Source: a virus
IMG/VR virus record: IMGVR_UViG_3300019889_000038
Location: 1-24,614 of that record
Direction: 5' to 3' (one strand)
Length of the DNA stretch: 24,614 nt
The position numbers and the translations under genes were made by a program. Shown here piece by piece: positions 13,735 through 20,133 of this stretch. Below the pieces are notes generated by a model. It saw nothing but the letters and a program-made list of their open reading frames with translations. It had not been told where the DNA came from and made no database searches. Numbering within the stretch: position 1 is the first letter of the stretch; each line of letters begins with the position of its first letter.

Positions 13735-16006
13735 AATGACCCAGTATGTTCAATGGGTCAACTGGCGCTATGAACTAGACGGCGCAGGGAAACCCACAAA
13801 AACACCTTATAACCCTACTTCCGGCAAGCATGCCAGCTCCACAAATACCAAAACTTGGAACAGCTTTCAAACGGTCGTTGCTGCGATGGCAACAGGCCAT
13901 TACAGCGGTATTGGCTTCGTACTAGCGTCTAGTGATCCGTACACCATCATCGACTTAGACGATCCGTACAAAGACGACGCGACCGAAGAGGAAGCGCTTG
14001 AAACACGCACACGTCACGGCAAAGTTATAGGCATGATGGACACCTATACCGAATGGTCACCATCCGGTAAGGGTATGCATGTAGTTGTGCGCGGGCGTGT
14101 TCAGACGGGCAGACGACGCGGCAAGATCGAAGTGTATAGCACTGAGCGATACATGACGATGACCGGCAACGTGTACCACAACGCCGATATCAAGGATCGT
14201 AACGACCTATTGCAAGAGTTATGGGCTGACTTAGGACCGCCAGAGTCAAAGACTGATTTTGTTGTACGTGAGGAAGCGCAGAAGCACACGGACCTTGAGA
14301 TTTACAACATCGCGATAAATGCAAAGAACGGTGACAAGTTTTACAAGCTCTGGCAGGGCAACTTTCAAGACGCTGGTTATCCAACACAGTCGCAGGCCGA
14401 CTTCGCATTAGTGAACATGCTAGGTCTGTATTCAAGGAACTGGGCACAGATAGAGCGTATGTTTCTATCGTCAGGCTTAGGCTACCGGATTGTTTCAGGG
14501 CAGAAAAGGAAGTCACGTAAGTACGTCCCGGACATGATCCGCCGCAGCTTTGATAATCAGGAACCTGACATCGACATTACTCAGCTAGTAGCTAAAGCGG
14601 AGTTACAGTTTAGCAAGCGAGTACATGTAACACAACCCGCTGTGCCTGCACTTGAGTGGGATATGCCGCCGGGGCTGCTAGGTGATATAGTGCGGTTCAT
14701 CTATGCAGCAGCGCCGCTACAAGTAAAAGAGGTAGCGCTTGCGGGTGCGTTGGGTTTGCTCGCTGGCATTGTGGGTAGATACTACAACGTTAGCGATGAA
14801 GGACTCAACCTTTATCTACTGGTACTCGCACCCACAGGTACAGGTAAAGAGGCTGCGGCGCGTGGCATTAGTAAGCTGATGGGTGCGGTTGAGAAGCTTG
14901 TGCCTGCTGCATCATCGTTTCGCGGTCCCGCAGAGATTGCATCAGGGCCAGCGCTCACTAAGTACCTCACTGATACATCGCCGTGCTGTCTCAGCATCCT
15001 GGGTGAGTTTGGTTTGCGCCTGCATCAACTCTGCGATCCGAACGCGCAATCGCACATGGTTGGTATCAAACGCTTGTTGCTCGACCTATTCCACAAGTCG
15101 GGCAAGTCGGGCCAGATACAGCCGCACATCTACAGCGACAAAGCCAAGAATACTGAGGTACTGTTTTCACCCAACTTTACGATGCTGGGCGAGTCAACGC
15201 CTGAAACTTTCTATCGATACCTAGATGATTCGATGGTAAGCGATGGGCTGTTGCCGCGTTTCGCCTGCATTGAATACACAGGCAAGCGTGGCGAGTTGAA
15301 CCGCAAGCACACAGAGGTAAAGCCCGATGCAGACCTAGTGCAACGTATGGCCGACCTAGCAAACAACTGCCTGGGCATGGCTGCGAACAAACGCGTCATT
15401 GACTGCATGTACACACCAGAGGCACATGATGTCTATTATTCGCTTGCTAGCCACTATACAAAGCTCATCAATGACGATTCAGACAACGAAGTCACCCGTC
15501 AGTTTTACAACCGTGCCCACATCAAAGTTATGAAGCTCGCGGGCCTAATAGCTGTGGGCGTCAATCCGATATACCCCGTCATCACAGTTGAGTACATCGA
15601 ATGGGGCCGCAACCTTGTTGAACGTGACATCACCAACATCATTCACAAGTTTCAATCGGGCAAGGTTGGACGCGAGACAGGCGAAGCTAATCAGGTTGGT
15701 GAGGTTGCGAACTGCATAAAAGAATACCTGTTCAAGCCGTATGGCCCAACGATGGCGAAAGCGCTCGTTGACGAGGCTATGCACAAGTCACACGTGATAC
15801 CGCATTCATACATAAGCAGGCAGTGCAGCGCTCGTGCGGCGTTTCGACTAGACAAGATGGGCAGTTCCTTTGCGATACGCCGTGCGCTCAACTCGCTACA
15901 GCATGACGGTGTGATTCGCGAAGTGAAAGAGCATTTGCTTTTCGAGCAGTTCGGCAAAAGGATGCAAGCGTACATCGTCACTGAAATGGATGCATTCACG
16001 AAATGA
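13721..16006 (+). CDS. Primase-polymerase / helicase fusion (NrS-1-like AEP domain plus DUF3987-like ATPase)
   Basis: The N-terminal part is an archaeo-eukaryotic-type primase of the NrS-1 group: QWVNWRYELDGAGKPTKTPY, the metal-binding IDLDD (Asp78, Asp80), the SPSGKGMH strand (113-120) and IEVYSTERYMTMTG (136-149). A helical linker follows, ending with SQADFALVNMLGLYSRNWAQ. The C-terminal half is a P-loop ATPase with Walker A APTGTGKE (about 370-377) and SILGEFG (about 425-431) where DUF3987/helicase relatives have hhhDE; the Asp is replaced by Gly. I favour TTG 13721 (AGGTG 7 bp upstream; gives the family-typical IPHEM start) over GTG 13712. It would prime, and perhaps unwind, the phage genome. 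The next gene overlaps by ATGA. Confidence 0.83.
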   Translation: MIPHEMTQYVQWVNWRYELDGAGKPTKTPYNPTSGKHASSTNTKTWNSFQTVVAAMATGHYSGIGFVLASSDPYTIIDLDDPYKDDATEEEALETRTRHGKVIGMMDTYTEWSPSGKGMHVVVRGRVQTGRRRGKIEVYSTERYMTMTGNVYHNADIKDRNDLLQELWADLGPPESKTDFVVREEAQKHTDLEIYNIAINAKNGDKFYKLWQGNFQDAGYPTQSQADFALVNMLGLYSRNWAQIERMFLSSGLGYRIVSGQKRKSRKYVPDMIRRSFDNQEPDIDITQLVAKAELQFSKRVHVTQPAVPALEWDMPPGLLGDIVRFIYAAAPLQVKEVALAGALGLLAGIVGRYYNVSDEGLNLYLLVLAPTGTGKEAAARGISKLMGAVEKLVPAASSFRGPAEIASGPALTKYLTDTSPCCLSILGEFGLRLHQLCDPNAQSHMVGIKRLLLDLFHKSGKSGQIQPHIYSDKAKNTEVLFSPNFTMLGESTPETFYRYLDDSMVSDGLLPRFACIEYTGKRGELNRKHTEVKPDADLVQRMADLANNCLGMAANKRVIDCMYTPEAHDVYYSLASHYTKLINDDSDNEVTRQFYNRAHIKVMKLAGLIAVGVNPIYPVITVEYIEWGRNLVERDITNIIHKFQSGKVGRETGEANQVGEVANCIKEYLFKPYGPTMAKALVDEAMHKSHVIPHSYISRQCSARAAFRLDKMGSSFAIRRALNSLQHDGVIREVKEHLLFEQFGKRMQAYIVTEMDAFTK

Positions 16007-16668
16007 ATGTATTCATCGGATGTGAAGAAAGCGGAGTTATACGTGACGCATTCCGGGCGCTTGGACACAACGCGTACTCGTGCGATCTAAAACCATCGTG
16101 GAATAACTCACCTTACCACTTTCAAGCTGACATCTTTTACGCGCTTTCATTACAGCCGCCTGATGGCGGCTGGGATTTAGGCATATTGCACCCTGAATGC
16201 CGCTATCTATCAGCATCAGGCCAACACTGGATTGGTAAGCCTGGGTATGAAAACCGAGCGCAAGATGTTGAGGAAGCTGTTGCGTTCTTCATGCGATGCG
16301 CAGAGCTGAAGCATGCTTTTCCGCGTCTCTGCATTGAAAACCCTATAAGCATTATGACGAAGCGTTACCGCAGGTGGAATCAAAAGATTCAACCGTACGA
16401 GTTTGGCGATGACGCAAGTAAGCAAACATGTTTGTGGACCTACAACTTACCGTTACTGAAGATTGACCCACTCGCTAGATGTGATGGTCGCTGGGTCACT
16501 AATCCTGTGAACGGTAAGTTAGTCGAGCGATGGAGCAACCAGACGGACAGCGGGCAAAACCGCTTAGGTCCATCAGAGAATCGCAGCGCACTTCGCGCAG
16601 AGACATACCCAGGGCCAGCGCAAGCAATGGCGTTGCAGTGGGGCGCATTACCGCGAATAGCGGCATAA
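16003..16668 (+). CDS. Phage DNA methyltransferase-like protein
   Basis: A 221-residue Rossmann-type protein of the phage family usually annotated as DNA cytosine methyltransferase-like. It begins with MNVFIGCEESGVIRDAFRALGH, an SAM-binding motif I with the following helix, then AYSCDLKPS. Next comes WDLGILHPECRYLSASG, where motif IV of 5mC enzymes would read PPC; here it is PEC (Cys66). LCIENPIS follows (112-114, ENP in place of motif VI ENV). It is too short to hold a full target-recognition domain. It may modify phage DNA or be a non-catalytic relative. It starts at ATG 16003 overlapping the primase stop (ATGA). Its stop falls in a repeated palindrome (16667-16678). Confidence 0.68.
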   Translation: MNVFIGCEESGVIRDAFRALGHNAYSCDLKPSWNNSPYHFQADIFYALSLQPPDGGWDLGILHPECRYLSASGQHWIGKPGYENRAQDVEEAVAFFMRCAELKHAFPRLCIENPISIMTKRYRRWNQKIQPYEFGDDASKQTCLWTYNLPLLKIDPLARCDGRWVTNPVNGKLVERWSNQTDSGQNRLGPSENRSALRAETYPGPAQAMALQWGALPRIAA

Positions 16669-16692
16669 GCATGCTTTTATAAGGGGACGAAC

Positions 16693-16911
16693 ATGGAACA
16701 GCCACAACTAACACTCACGCCTATTGATGAAGCACCAATGACAACCAACCTACAGCTAACCGAGAACCCGGATTTGATTCGGTCGATGCGTTATTACGAT
16801 CATGTCCGGCTATACTTCGATTGTGGCGATGCTGGTTTCGTATCGTTGACACGCGAGCAGGCTCGAAACGTTATATCTGAGCTAGAGCGCTTTTTAGGCG
16901 GCGCAAGATGA
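16693..16911 (+). CDS. Small hypothetical protein
   Basis: A 72-residue protein starting at ATG 16693 with a strong AAGGGGACGAAC ribosome-binding site. The C-terminal half, VRLYFDCGDAGFVSLTREQARNVISELERFL, reads as two strands and a long helix, a pattern common in tiny phage early proteins. The N-terminal third is proline- and threonine-rich and probably flexible. Its last bases overlap the next start as ATGA. No family is recognised. Confidence 0.65.
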   Translation: MEQPQLTLTPIDEAPMTTNLQLTENPDLIRSMRYYDHVRLYFDCGDAGFVSLTREQARNVISELERFLGGAR

Positions 16912-17015
16912 CCAGCGAACGCATAACCTGTATCAATGTTGGTCGTTGTCTCACTTACCTGTTCTGTGTTGCACTCGGTACGATTGTTGGCCTTGTATGG
17001 GAGCTGTGCAAATGA
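16908..17015 (+). CDS. Tiny single-pass membrane protein
   Basis: A 35-residue ORF starting at ATG 16908 in the ATGA overlap with the previous gene and ending in an ATGA overlap with the next. After a short N terminus it has one hydrophobic helix, CLTYLFCVALGTIVGLVW, so it is probably an inner-membrane micro-protein. It is shorter than known holins and lacks a charged tail, so a lysis role is only one possibility. Its reality is supported by the two exact four-base overlaps. Confidence 0.55.
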   Translation: MTSERITCINVGRCLTYLFCVALGTIVGLVWELCK

Positions 17016-17284
17016 AAGCCATCAATCCACCCATTGCAGGATGTGAGAACGTAACCGTAATGCTCGGTGCTAGTCAGCCCGAATATAATCCATTGCCCGC
17101 GCTGGTGCTCAAGACTCAAGAGCGGCACGTAATCACGCGATGGGAATTCTCAGATGAAGAGCGCGAAGCTATCGCAAACGGTGCAGACCTTGTAATTCAA
17201 ACGCTCACGTTCGGGCATGCATTCCAGCCCATCAACATGCAGGTACTAGACCGCGACGAACTACCGGACATCAGCACAACGTAA
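17012..17284 (+). CDS. Small hypothetical protein
   Basis: The 90-residue product begins at ATG 17012 (ATGA overlap, GGGAG upstream); an in-frame ATG at 16946 would overlap the membrane micro-gene and is rejected. It reads as a small beta-rich protein (VTVMLGASQ, HVITRWEFSDEEREAIANGADLVIQTLTFGHAFQPINMQV). The segment from EFSDEERE to FQPINM occurs in many unnamed phage proteins as I recall, with no known activity. It is the last gene of the rightward unit and is followed by the terminator at 17304-17330. Confidence 0.65.
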   Translation: MKAINPPIAGCENVTVMLGASQPEYNPLPALVLKTQERHVITRWEFSDEEREAIANGADLVIQTLTFGHAFQPINMQVLDRDELPDISTT

Positions 17285-17303
17285 GCATGCTTTTTCTTAC
17301 ACT

Positions 17304-17330
17304 AAAGCCCCTGTGAATATCAGGGGCTTT
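17304..17330. terminator. Bidirectional rho-independent terminator
   Basis: AAAGCCCCTG and CAGGGGCTTT form a perfect 10-bp stem with a 7-base loop between two converging gene groups. The terminal A:T pairs give a short U tract for both directions. It ends the rightward primase unit and the leftward small-gene unit that stops at 17344. Confidence 0.75.
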
Positions 17331-17343
17331 GTAAGCATGCTTT

Positions 17344-17484
17344 TTACCATGATCCTTTGCGCCGTTCGTCGTCTATAGACTGACATGTTGCGCAGGCATT
17401 GTTGGCACCACTCCGACCATTACATTCAGGGCAACGCGCAGTGTCGTGCCATGCGCGTACAAGGTTGCGAATAAAGCTCAACAT
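17344..17484 (-). CDS. Small zinc-finger protein
   Basis: A 46-residue ORF (ATG 17484 to TAA 17344) with a four-Cys finger, RCPEC (Cys18, Cys21) and ACATC (Cys31, Cys34), after a hydrophobic, basic N-terminal helix (MLSFIRNLVRAWHD). The tail is highly charged. The purine-rich GTAGAAAGATGG lies upstream. It is the last gene before the terminator. The finger resembles zinc ribbons in small phage proteins that dock on RNA polymerase or DNA, but nothing here proves a role. Confidence 0.55.
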   Translation of the reverse strand: MLSFIRNLVRAWHDTARCPECNGRSGANNACATCQSIDDERRKGSW

Positions 17485-17530
17485 ACAGAGCCATCTTTCT
17501 ACGTACGTTACTACTCAAACAACACATGCG

Positions 17531-17695
17531 TTATGGTTCGCCTGTGATGGCTTTGTTATCCTTCTCATGTTGTTCTGCTGTGCTGTCGTGCATAACTTGC
17601 TGCACTTCGCTAGCGAACTTTAGACCGATGCCCACAGCTACGATCATCAGCAAAAGCGCGATGAACCGCAGCGCGGCTTTATCCCAGGTGCCCAT
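17531..17695 (-). CDS. Small membrane protein, possible lysis accessory
   Basis: A 54-residue ORF from ATG 17695 with one N-terminal membrane helix (FIALLLMIVAVGIGLKFA) followed by a polar, helical C-terminal domain (SEVQQVMHDSTAEQHEKDNK). The N-in, C-out shape and size fit an i-spanin or small holin-like product, yet no endolysin gene lies nearby, so a lysis role is uncertain. No good ribosome-binding site is visible; no better start exists in frame. Confidence 0.5.
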   Translation of the reverse strand: MGTWDKAALRFIALLLMIVAVGIGLKFASEVQQVMHDSTAEQHEKDNKAITGEP

Positions 17696-17720
17696 GCAGG
17701 GGATAGTACCATGCTTGGAA

Positions 17721-17924
17721 TCATCTTTCTGACTCCTGTGTGTAGGGCTTGGCCGATTCGGGATCAGCGTGACGTGCTAGCTTGCGCGACCGCGTAGCGG
17801 AATCACGCGCGAACTCTTTCGCACCTTCGAGTGTGGTATACCCCGTATTTATTCGAACGCGCTTATCGCGATCGGAGAATTCCATCCAATATGTACCTCC
17901 AGGTACACGCCTGTAAACGCGCAT
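17721..17924 (-). CDS. Stand-alone integrase arm-type (AP2-like) DNA-binding domain protein
   Basis: A 67-residue basic protein starting at ATG 17924 in a TAATG overlap, with GGGTGAG upstream. The sequence RRVPGGTYWMEFSDRDKRVRINTGYTTLEGAKEFA follows the three-strand-plus-helix pattern of the arm-binding domain at the N terminus of tyrosine integrases, with the usual aromatic residue, basic strand and STG-like turn. There is no catalytic domain after it. Such free arm domains may compete with or assist integrase or excisionase at attachment-site arms. It could instead be a decayed remnant of an integrase gene. The resemblance is by eye only. Confidence 0.5.
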   Translation of the reverse strand: MRVYRRVPGGTYWMEFSDRDKRVRINTGYTTLEGAKEFARDSATRSRKLARHADPESAKPYTQESER

Positions 17925-18121
17925 TAGCTCACCCGCTTTTCGACGGCATCAACACGTGCCTCAAGCTTGCCTGTCAGGTGGTAGAACTGGCGCATGTCGC
18001 CTTCGATCACGGCAAGGCGCGATAGCAGCTCGCCGTGCCTTGCGGCGGCTTCAGCGCGATCCTGGGCGCGTGCTGCGGTGCTCTCAGTGCGCAGTGTGGA
18101 CGAGTCCGACCGATTGAGCAA
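17924..18121 (-). CDS. Small coiled-coil protein, possibly N-terminally truncated
   Basis: The 65 residues from TTG 18121 are nearly all helical and heptad-like, ending in RLAVIEGDMRQFYHLTGKLEARVDAVEKRVS, which resembles short phage and Acidobacteriota coiled-coil proteins with a membrane helix at the front. Reading further upstream in the same frame gives SVVLIGILLN, a piece of a membrane helix, and then ATG ACG CTG CAC TAA: a start codon followed four codons later by a stop. The intact gene may therefore have begun at that ATG and been broken by a nonsense change, or TTG is the true start. Its stop couples to the next gene (TAATG). Confidence 0.5.
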   Translation of the reverse strand: MLNRSDSSTLRTESTAARAQDRAEAAARHGELLSRLAVIEGDMRQFYHLTGKLEARVDAVEKRVS

Positions 18122-18348
18122 AATACCGATGAGAACGACCGATTAGTGCAGCGTCATGCATGTGCATTGCCTCAATCTTGAAGATAGTGTACCGCGTTAC
18201 AAGCTGGCCTGGGATGCTAACGAAACCATTTTCCCGCATCAATCGCTGCATCCAAACGCGATGACGCGGAAGCCTCTTCTACCTAATATCCCTGCGCGAT
18301 GTGTGCGACTGCCTTTCATAACTCAAACCTCGGAGAAATGTATCAATC

Positions 18349-18525
18349 CTACAGATAGCCGTAATATGTAACATCACCTTCGCGCCAAAGCTGCGTAAGA
18401 CCCTGTAACGTAACGTTGTCAGCGAGCACAAAGTGCTCAGGTGCAGGTCCGGCAGTGACACACGCGACAATGTTGGTCGCTTCATAGTCACGTTTCTTGA
18501 AATTGATGTTTTTGTAGATGGCCAT
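18349..18525 (-). CDS. Small hypothetical protein
   Basis: A 58-residue ORF from ATG 18525 to TAG 18349. It starts in a TAATG overlap with the 120-residue gene upstream, with ACAGG as a weak ribosome-binding site, and so is probably co-translated from the promoter at 18916-18944. It has mixed strands and helices (MAIYKNINFKKRDYEATNIV, then HFVLADNVTLQGLTQLW) and no cysteine pairs or membrane segment. No family recognised. The 227 bp downstream of it on this strand contain only very short or overlapping frames. Confidence 0.6.
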   Translation of the reverse strand: MAIYKNINFKKRDYEATNIVACVTAGPAPEHFVLADNVTLQGLTQLWREGDVTYYGYL

Positions 18526-18887
18526 TAGCGCACAGCCTGTTCTGTGGGTACAGCATCGACGCTGTACCCTTCGTGCTTACACATCCAATCCTGTGATTGG
18601 TTGGTGTGTTTGTGGAACCAATCCAATACAGCGATATCGTTAGAGAGGCCAGAAACAACAGCGACGCCATCACGCTTGATTGTGTATGTGCTTGCTGTGG
18701 CTTCGATTGTGACACAGTTAGTTTTCAAGTCAACAACTAGGCCACGATGCCGCGCAGCTTCGATAGCTTCGCCTTTGGTTTCGTAGAACATAGGGAAACC
18801 ATGCAAGTTGCACAGGTTAGCGTCTTCAATCGTGGAACCGAAGACAAAGGCGTAAGCGGCATTTACGGGAAAGTATAAAAGGTACAT
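18525..18887 (-). CDS. Hypothetical early protein
   Basis: A 120-residue protein starting at ATG 18887 with an excellent AGAGGAGAT ribosome-binding site and a dedicated promoter at 18916-18944. The sequence suggests a small alpha/beta domain: FVFGSTIEDANLCNLHGFPMFYETKGEAIEAARHRG followed by ATASTYTIKRDGVAVVSGLSNDIAVLDWFHKH, where the second part resembles a strand-turn-strand followed by a helix seen in other small proteins of this cluster. No named family. It is the lead gene of a two-gene unit. Confidence 0.7.
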   Translation of the reverse strand: MYLLYFPVNAAYAFVFGSTIEDANLCNLHGFPMFYETKGEAIEAARHRGLVVDLKTNCVTIEATASTYTIKRDGVAVVSGLSNDIAVLDWFHKHTNQSQDWMCKHEGYSVDAVPTEQAVR

Positions 18888-18915
18888 GTGTGCAATCTCC
18901 TCTGCAACAATTACA

Positions 18916-18944
18916 ACTGTATATAATCAAATGCACAATGTCAA
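18916..18944 (-). promoter_or_regulatory. Sigma70-type promoter P1 (18916-18944)
   Basis: On the minus strand TTGACA (18939-18944) and TACAGT (18916-18921) lie 17 bp apart, followed about 10 bp later by the AGAGGAGAT site of the 120-residue gene. The -35 hexamer matches consensus exactly, and the same spacer and -10 recur at 20957-20985. Confidence 0.7.
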
Positions 18945-18954
18945 CCGAATAATG

Positions 18955-18968
18955 AAAATAACACAGCA
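18955..18968 (-). promoter_or_regulatory. 14-bp motif next to P1 (13/14 match)
   Basis: AAAATAACACAGCA on the plus strand matches AAACTAACACAGCA with one mismatch and ends 10 bp upstream of the P1 -35 element, a position suited to an operator or activator site. It also forms one side of an AAAATAA / TTATTTT inverted repeat. Confidence 0.5.
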
Positions 18969-18971
18969 GCC

Positions 18972-19082
18972 TTATTTTCCTAAATACACGCATACCGCAA
19001 TGTAAGCAGTTGCGCCCGCAAGGAACGTGCTCAGCAACGCACTTACGACACATTCAGAGCTAAACATTTTATTGCGCATCAT
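18972..19082 (-). CDS. Tiny membrane protein
   Basis: A 36-residue ORF starting at ATG 19082, 2 bp after the stop of the gene before it (GAATAGGCATGATG), so the two are probably coupled. After MMRNKMFSSEC there is one hydrophobic helix, VVSALLSTFLAGATAYIAVCVYL, ending in GK. It is likely a membrane micro-protein. A second ATG one codon later is an alternative. No family recognised. Confidence 0.5.
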   Translation of the reverse strand: MMRNKMFSSECVVSALLSTFLAGATAYIAVCVYLGK

Positions 19083-19084
19083 GC

Positions 19085-19285
19085 CTATTCGCTCGATTCG
19101 ACAACATCACCAAAACGGTTGTATATCGCCCAGGTTGTCAGCTTGTCAAAAGCAACTGCGCCGCGTGCCTCGTCCAGTGTGTCAAATCCACCTTGCGAGT
19201 AGTTGTATGTCAAATCAACAACTTCAAACATAGGTGTATCTCCCATGGGCGCATCTGGCCCGTTGATTGCCATGAATGCCAGCAT
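19085..19285 (-). CDS. Small hypothetical protein
   Basis: Sixty-six residues from ATG 19285, which overlaps the upstream stop as TAATG. A second plausible start is ATG 19231, with GGGAG 8 bp upstream, giving the 48-residue product MFEVVDLTYNYSQGGFDTLDEARGAVAFDKLTTWAIYNRFGDVVESSE split by no motif I know. The latter has the compact strand-helix-strand look of small phage proteins, with a DTLDEAR helix start like a swapped or SPOR-like repeat, so the shorter form may be the main one. It is the middle gene of a three-gene unit. Confidence 0.6.
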   Translation of the reverse strand: MLAFMAINGPDAPMGDTPMFEVVDLTYNYSQGGFDTLDEARGAVAFDKLTTWAIYNRFGDVVESSE

Positions 19286-19416
19286 TAGTATTTCGCTCGC
19301 TCGTTGTATGTTGCACGCGCGTTAGCAGTGAATAAGCTAATTGGTCTGCGGTAGTGGATAGCATCAACTATTGCACGATCCATCGCCAATAGTTGCTCAA
19401 AATCTCGCTGTGTCAT
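19285..19416 (-). CDS. Small hypothetical protein
   Basis: A 43-residue, mostly helical ORF from ATG 19416, with the shared leader AAGTGAGGTT about 9 bp upstream and promoter 19439-19467 behind it. The sequence MTQRDFEQLLAMDRAIVDAI is amphipathic; the C terminus is basic and ends AKY. Its stop overlaps the next start as TAATG. The promoter and coupling make it likely to be real despite its size. Function unknown. Confidence 0.55.
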   Translation of the reverse strand: MTQRDFEQLLAMDRAIVDAIHYRRPISLFTANARATYNERAKY

Positions 19417-19438
19417 AGTGTGTAACCTCACTTGCACA

Positions 19439-19467
19439 ACAATAAACTAACACAACATGCAATGCAA
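19439..19467 (-). promoter_or_regulatory. Sigma70-type promoter P2 (19439-19467)
   Basis: On the minus strand TTGCAT (19462-19467) and TATTGT (19439-19444) are separated by 17 bp. The downstream leader AGTGAGGTT is shared with P3 and P4. A copy of the 14-bp motif lies between the two hexamers. Confidence 0.6.
19444..19457 (-). promoter_or_regulatory. 14-bp motif inside P2 (13/14 match)
   Basis: AAACTAACACAACA on the plus strand differs from AAACTAACACAGCA at one position. It lies within the P2 spacer, where bound protein would block RNA polymerase, so it is the best operator candidate of the set. Confidence 0.55.
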
Positions 19468-19507
19468 TATAAATCGTATCAATCTCAGCAAATAGTTTAC
19501 GGACAAG

Positions 19508-19536
19508 TAAAAAGGCCACCTCAATAGAGATAGCCT
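19508..19536 (-). terminator. Rho-independent terminator after the 100-residue gene
   Basis: In the minus-strand direction AGGCTATCTC and GAGGTGGCCT form a 10-bp stem with two G-U pairs and a TATT loop, followed by TTTT. It lies 20 bp past the stop at 19557 and separates that unit from P2. Confidence 0.7.
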
Positions 19537-19556
19537 GTGCGTAATACTGTCTTGTA

Positions 19557-19859
19557 CTATCGTGCGTTTGCAATCGCATCAGTTGCTTTTTTGAAACCGT
19601 CTGGACCGTAGAACACATCGACCATGTATGCAGACGCGCCGTGAACAAGCACAAACGCTTTGTAAGGATGTGTTTCGCCTATGTGCGGAATAAATCGCTC
19701 GATTGTGCCGATGACAGCATTACCACGTTTGACTTTCCACGTGTGAGACTGCGCGCCAACATTGGACGGGTTCAAAACAGTTGTAATTGCGTTGAGTTTC
19801 GCGTCACGCTCCGCGCGTGCCTTAGCTGCTGTGTTGGGCTGTTTCTTGAACATCTGCAT
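19557..19859 (-). CDS. Hypothetical early protein
   Basis: A 100-residue basic protein. I choose ATG 19859 (MQMFKK), which has AGGAGA about 8 bp upstream; an in-frame extension to 20003 would overlay the 52-residue gene. ATG 19853 is an alternative. The N terminus is a charged helix (NTAAKARAERDAKLNAI); the rest reads as strands (TWKVKRGNAVIGTIERFI, AFVLVHGASAYMVDVFYG) and a final helix (GFKKATDAIANAR), resembling a small binding fold. It is second in the unit driven by P3 and is followed by a good terminator. No family recognised. Confidence 0.68.
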   Translation of the reverse strand: MQMFKKQPNTAAKARAERDAKLNAITTVLNPSNVGAQSHTWKVKRGNAVIGTIERFIPHIGETHPYKAFVLVHGASAYMVDVFYGPDGFKKATDAIANAR

Positions 19860-19893
19860 ATCTGTATCTCCTGTGTGTATCGAACTGTTGTGA

Positions 19894-20052
19894 TTAGTTG
19901 ACTGAGGCAAACTTTTCAAACTTGACGACATCGTGCCAACCTGGGTTCTGCATGCGCGCGATACGCTCAGCCGTCCAGTAATCGGCAGCCTCAACCTCGA
20001 CAACTTTGTCCGCTACTCCCGCGTATCCCTTGAACGTCAGCTTATATGTCAT
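19894..20052 (-). CDS. Small hypothetical early protein
   Basis: A 52-residue ORF from ATG 20052, preceded by the common leader AAGTGAGGTTGTGAGCC and promoter P3. The sequence is a strand pair and a helix: TYKLTFKGYAGVADKVVEVEAADYWTAERIARM, then NPGWHDVVKFEKFA. The EAADYWTAERIA segment is like helices in small phage proteins whose strands describe a beta-hairpin, but no family is known to me. It is the first gene of a two-gene unit. Confidence 0.62.
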   Translation of the reverse strand: MTYKLTFKGYAGVADKVVEVEAADYWTAERIARMQNPGWHDVVKFEKFASVN

Positions 20053-20074
20053 GGCTCACAACCTCACTTTCCAT

Positions 20075-20103
20075 ACAGTAATTGTATCTCAGCACAATGT
20101 CAA
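20075..20103 (-). promoter_or_regulatory. Sigma70-type promoter P3 (20075-20103)
   Basis: On the minus strand TTGACA (20098-20103) and TACTGT (20075-20080) lie 17 bp apart. The first six spacer bases, TTGTGC, are identical to those of P1, and the downstream AGTGAGGTT leader matches P2 and P4. Confidence 0.7.
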
Positions 20104-20133
20104 CATAATAATTGCATCAATCACAACATACTG

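Larger units (their letters stand above)
16309..17344 (+). repeat. Four dispersed copies of AAGCATGCTTTT
   Basis: Identical 12-mers occur at 16309-16320 (inside the methyltransferase-like gene), 16667-16678 (on its stop codon), 17283-17294 (on the stop codon of the 90-residue gene) and 17333-17344. The core AAGCATGCTT is its own reverse complement. The last two are 15-bp direct repeats (GTAAGCATGCTTTTT) flanking the 17304-17330 terminator. Clustering in about 1 kb suggests a binding or processing site rather than chance. Confidence 0.6.

Noticed and set aside
18084-18239. Minus-strand 51-codon ORF MRENGFVSIPGQLVTRY...
   Set aside because: It overlaps the coiled-coil gene and has no ribosome-binding site; it may be a remnant, but I cannot support it as a gene.
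18156-18371. Plus-strand 71-codon ORF
   Set aside because: It lies alone against a minus-strand gene cluster without promoter or ribosome-binding site.
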